Assembly (NCBI GenBank): GCA_003151665.1
Contig: PLYD01000004.1
Location: 1 to 7,202, forward strand
Source of the DNA: Candidatus Dormiibacterota bacterium
GTDB lineage: Bacteria; Chloroflexota; Dormibacteria; Dormibacterales; Dormibacteraceae
DNA: 7,202 nucleotides
Direction: 5' to 3'
Shown here: positions 5,170 to 7,202 of the stretch, piece after piece
Layout: every line of letters begins with the position of its first letter
How positions within the stretch are numbered: position 1 is the first letter of the stretch
Translations under genes and position numbers: made by a program
Notes under the pieces: model-generated
Database searches by the model: none
Told to the model about the DNA's origin: nothing
The model's input: the letters and a program-made list of their open reading frames with translations, nothing else

Positions 5170-6337
5170 TGCGCGCGCTCGCGCGGACGAGCTCAAGGAC
5201 CTCAACCTCTTCATCACGATGACCGACGAGGACGGAGACGGCGAGGTGGTCGCGGTCAAAGACCTGGTCGACGTGCGCGGCACGCCCACGACGGGAGGCG
5301 GCCGGCTTCTGCCGACCGAACCAAAATCGGAAGATGCGCCCCTGATTCGCAACCTGCGCAGCCGCGGCTGCGTGATGATCGGGAAGACGAACCTTCACGA
5401 GTGGGCTTTCGGCTCGACCAACATGAATCGCCATTACGGCACAGTCCACAATCCCCGCGATCGTTCTCGCGTCGCCGGAGGCTCGTCGGGCGGATCGGCG
5501 GCGGCGGTGGCAGCCGGAGTCTGCGACTGGGCGATCGGCAGCGACACCGGAGGATCGATCCGCATCCCGGCTGCGCTCTGCGGGATCGTCGGGTTCAAGC
5601 CGACCTTCGGGACGGTAGATACAACGGGTGTCGTGCCGCTGAGCTTTTCCCTGGACACGATCGGCTCGCTCGCGCCCGACGTGGCCACCGCCACGCGCGC
5701 CGTCGCGATGATGGCGGGCCCCCGCCGGGATGGGCCGGGCATCGACGGTTGGGGCTCGATCGAGCCAATTCCGGCCGAACGCCTGCGCCTGGCGGTACCT
5801 GCGGGCTGGGTGAACGGGCTCGACGCGCAGGTTCGCAAAGCCTGGGAGGCCGCCTCGGAGGGCTTGCCTGAGATCGAGCTCCCCAGTCTCGACGCAATGC
5901 AAAAAGCGTGCCTCGACATCATGCTCAGCGAAGCGGCCGCGTTTCACAAGCGCTGGATGGACACGCGGCCCGACGAGTACGCTCCCGACGTGCTGGCGCG
6001 GCTCCGCACCGGTCTGTCGATCACCGGCAGCGACTACGTGCAAGCCCTCGCCGACCAGGAGCGGATGCGCCAGGAGGTCGCGAGAGCGATGCGCGGCCTG
6101 GACGCGATCTTGCTTCCCTCGACCGCCTCTGTCGCGCCCCTCATCGCGGCCGAGGTCGACACTTCGCCGCTCGTTCGCTTCACGCGCCCGTTCAACCTCA
6201 CCGGCCAGCCTGTCTTCAGCCTGCCGGCGCCCGTGGACGGCCTCCCCGCCGGCATCCAGGTGATCGGCCATGTGGGCCGCGACATCGAGCTGGCCGCGGT
6301 GGCGGCAGGGCTCGAGCGAGCCTGGTCCGCGGGCTGA
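5156..6337 (+). CDS. Amidase signature family hydrolase
   Basis: This 393-residue cytoplasmic amidase hydrolyses a carboxamide or carbamoyl group to release ammonia or an amine. The Ser-cisSer-Lys triad is intact: Lys35 in VVAVKDLVD, Ser110 in AGGSSGGS, and Ser134 in [10 protein letters not shown], with the family's exact 24-residue gap between the serines. Other hallmarks are [11 protein letters not shown] (76-86), the [11 protein letters not shown] segment (142-152), DAILLPSTA (316-324) and [12 protein letters not shown] (346-357). The start is GTG 5156: an in-frame TGA lies 12 codons upstream and no other start lies between. The protein is shorter at the N-terminus than most members, whose lysine is usually nearer residue 60-80, and has a short mid-region. 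It is divergent from the cyclase, sharing a 70-nt control region, which suggests a joint pathway. Substrate unknown; a GatA role is unlikely because GatB and GatC are absent and the N-terminal part is short. Confidence 0.96.
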   Translation: MRILDARARADELKDLNLFITMTDEDGDGEVVAVKDLVDVRGTPTTGGGRLLPTEPKSEDAPLIRNLRSRGCVMIGKTNLHEWAFGSTNMNRHYGTVHNPRDRSRVAGGSSGGSAAAVAAGVCDWAIGSDTGGSIRIPAALCGIVGFKPTFGTVDTTGVVPLSFSLDTIGSLAPDVATATRAVAMMAGPRRDGPGIDGWGSIEPIPAERLRLAVPAGWVNGLDAQVRKAWEAASEGLPEIELPSLDAMQKACLDIMLSEAAAFHKRWMDTRPDEYAPDVLARLRTGLSITGSDYVQALADQERMRQEVARAMRGLDAILLPSTASVAPLIAAEVDTSPLVRFTRPFNLTGQPVFSLPAPVDGLPAGIQVIGHVGRDIELAAVAAGLERAWSAG

Positions 6338-6342
6338 GCTCA
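6335..6342. repeat. Palindrome TGAGCTCA formed by convergent stop codons
   Basis: The amidase TGA (6335-6337) and the aminotransferase stop (TCA on plus, 6340-6342) are separated by GC only and together make a perfect 8-bp palindrome. There is no room for a terminator between the two genes, so opposing transcripts must overlap in coding sequence. The palindrome itself is probably incidental. Confidence 0.5.
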
Positions 6343-7202
6343 CCGACCGTCCGCGAGCGATCGCGCGAATGCTTCGAACCGGTCCATCCCTTCAGTGAGC
6401 GTCTCGAGCGAGCAAGCATAAGAAATTCGGATGTGGCGGTCTGATCCAAAAGGCAAGCCCGGGACTACCGCCACGCGAGATCGCTCGAGCAGGGCCTCTG
6501 CGAACCTCACGGAACCGTTGATCTCGATGCCGGCCACCTGCTTGCCGTAGAGCTCATCGACGCGCGGGAAGATGTAGAACGCGCCCTCCGGCATGCCGTC
6601 AAGGTGAATGCCCGGCATCGGCTCCAACCGCCCCGCGACGTAACGGCGGCGGCGATCGAACTGGACGCGCATCGCTTCCACCGGCGCCTGGTCTCCTTTC
6701 AAAGCCGCGAGGGCAGCTTTCTGGGTGATCGATGACGCGCCGGATGTGCACTGGCTTTGAAAGCTCGACATCGCTTCCGCGATCTCAGGGTTGGCTGCGG
6801 CATAGCCCATTCGCCACCCGGTCATGGCGTAGGCCTTAGAGAAGCCGTTGACGGTGACAGTGCGATCCAGAATCTCCGGACCTAGTGAGGCAATGCTGAT
6901 GAACTCGGCTCCGTAGGTGAGCTTCTCGTAGATCTCGTCGCTGATCACGTAGAGGTCGTTCTTCTCCGCGAGGTCGGCGACCATCCGGAGCTCGGCATCC
7001 GTGTACACAACGCCCGTCGGGTTGCACGGATTGTTGAGCAAGATGACCTTGGTACGCGGCGTGATCGCGGCCGCCAACGCTTTGGCGTCGAGACGGTACT
7101 GGTTGGGTTGAGTGTCGACCATCACCGGCTCGCCGCCCGCGAGCCGGACCATCTCCGGGTAGCTGACCCACGCTGGAGTGGGAATCACGACCTCGTCCCC
7201 CG
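6340..7202 (-). CDS. Class I PLP-dependent aminotransferase, aspartate aminotransferase type Ib-like (partial, N-terminus beyond window)
   Basis: This transfers an amino group between an amino acid and a 2-oxoacid using pyridoxal phosphate. About 287 C-terminal residues of an expected ~390-400 are present; the coding frame continues through the right edge (GDEVVIPTPAWVSYPEM at the cut), so the GTG at 7188 is internal and not a start. Signatures are strong: WVSYPEMVRLAGGEP, NNPCNPTGVV with the PLP-binding Asn, ISDEIYEKLTYG with Asp and Tyr, NGFSKAYAMTGWRMGY with the Schiff-base Lys, and HIRISYACS with the carboxylate-binding Arg. These match the Ib group of aspartate, aromatic and prephenate aminotransferases; which substrate is used cannot be read here. 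It converges on the amidase with 2 nt between stops and is transcribed from outside the window, so it may not belong to the same regulon. Confidence 0.96.
   Translation of the reverse strand, partial: GDEVVIPTPAWVSYPEMVRLAGGEPVMVDTQPNQYRLDAKALAAAITPRTKVILLNNPCNPTGVVYTDAELRMVADLAEKNDLYVISDEIYEKLTYGAEFISIASLGPEILDRTVTVNGFSKAYAMTGWRMGYAAANPEIAEAMSSFQSQCTSGASSITQKAALAALKGDQAPVEAMRVQFDRRRRYVAGRLEPMPGIHLDGMPEGAFYIFPRVDELYGKQVAGIEINGSVRFAEALLERSRVAVVPGLPFGSDRHIRISYACSLETLTEGMDRFEAFARSLADGR

Noticed and set aside
5090..6343. 417-codon open frame on the minus strand
   Set aside because: Longer than the amidase it opposes, but the plus strand carries the complete amidase signature and triad, while this frame is an Arg/Ala/Gly-rich mixture with no family pattern.
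7186..7188. GTG as the start of the aminotransferase
   Set aside because: Coding similarity continues upstream as GDEVVIPTP to the window edge, so this codon is an internal Val.

Overview
The window is a gene-dense stretch of GC-rich bacterial chromosome (about two-thirds G+C by eye) carrying seven protein genes. Two are cut by the window edges. I see no RNA genes, insertion sequences, CRISPR arrays or phage genes. The content is catabolic. GTG and TTG starts are common, several genes touch or nearly touch, and one promoter sits directly on a start codon with no ribosome binding site. This fits a high-GC soil lineage such as Actinomycetota, Chloroflexota or Dormibacterota, but the sequence alone does not settle the phylum.

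Layout, left to right. On the minus strand at 1-541 is the N-terminal part of a thiamine-diphosphate 2-oxoacid dehydrogenase E1 beta subunit. A divergent control region (542-661) separates it from a tightly coupled plus-strand operon: a PuuE-type polysaccharide-deacetylase-fold hydrolase (662-1633), an NAD-dependent epimerase/dehydratase-type SDR (1637-2527) and a GntR/FCD regulator (2527-3234). These are separated by 3 nt and then by a 1-nt overlap. The operon converges on a minus-strand pair, a tandem GNAT acetyltransferase (3254-4093) lying just downstream of a cyclase-family metal hydrolase (4111-5085). Divergent from that pair is an amidase-signature hydrolase (5156-6337). It runs tail to tail, with 2 nt between stop codons, into the C-terminal part of a class I PLP aminotransferase (6340 to the right edge, minus strand).

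The genes hint at a shared theme. Three different C-N hydrolase folds (PuuE-like, cyclase, amidase) sit beside an aminotransferase, a dehydrogenase, a 2-oxoacid decarboxylating E1 subunit and a small-molecule-sensing FCD regulator. One reading is stepwise opening and deamidation of a cyclic amide or ureide, with carbon entering central metabolism as a 2-oxoacid. That pathway is inference; the individual family assignments are firm.

The points most worth a second look are: the E1 beta subunit lacks a glutamate that I recall as part of the E1 proton wire and is not preceded by an alpha subunit; the PuuE-like enzyme has changes in its active-site neighbourhood; the amidase is short and apparently leaderless; and the promoter of the regulator operon has a candidate GntR operator on its -10 box.
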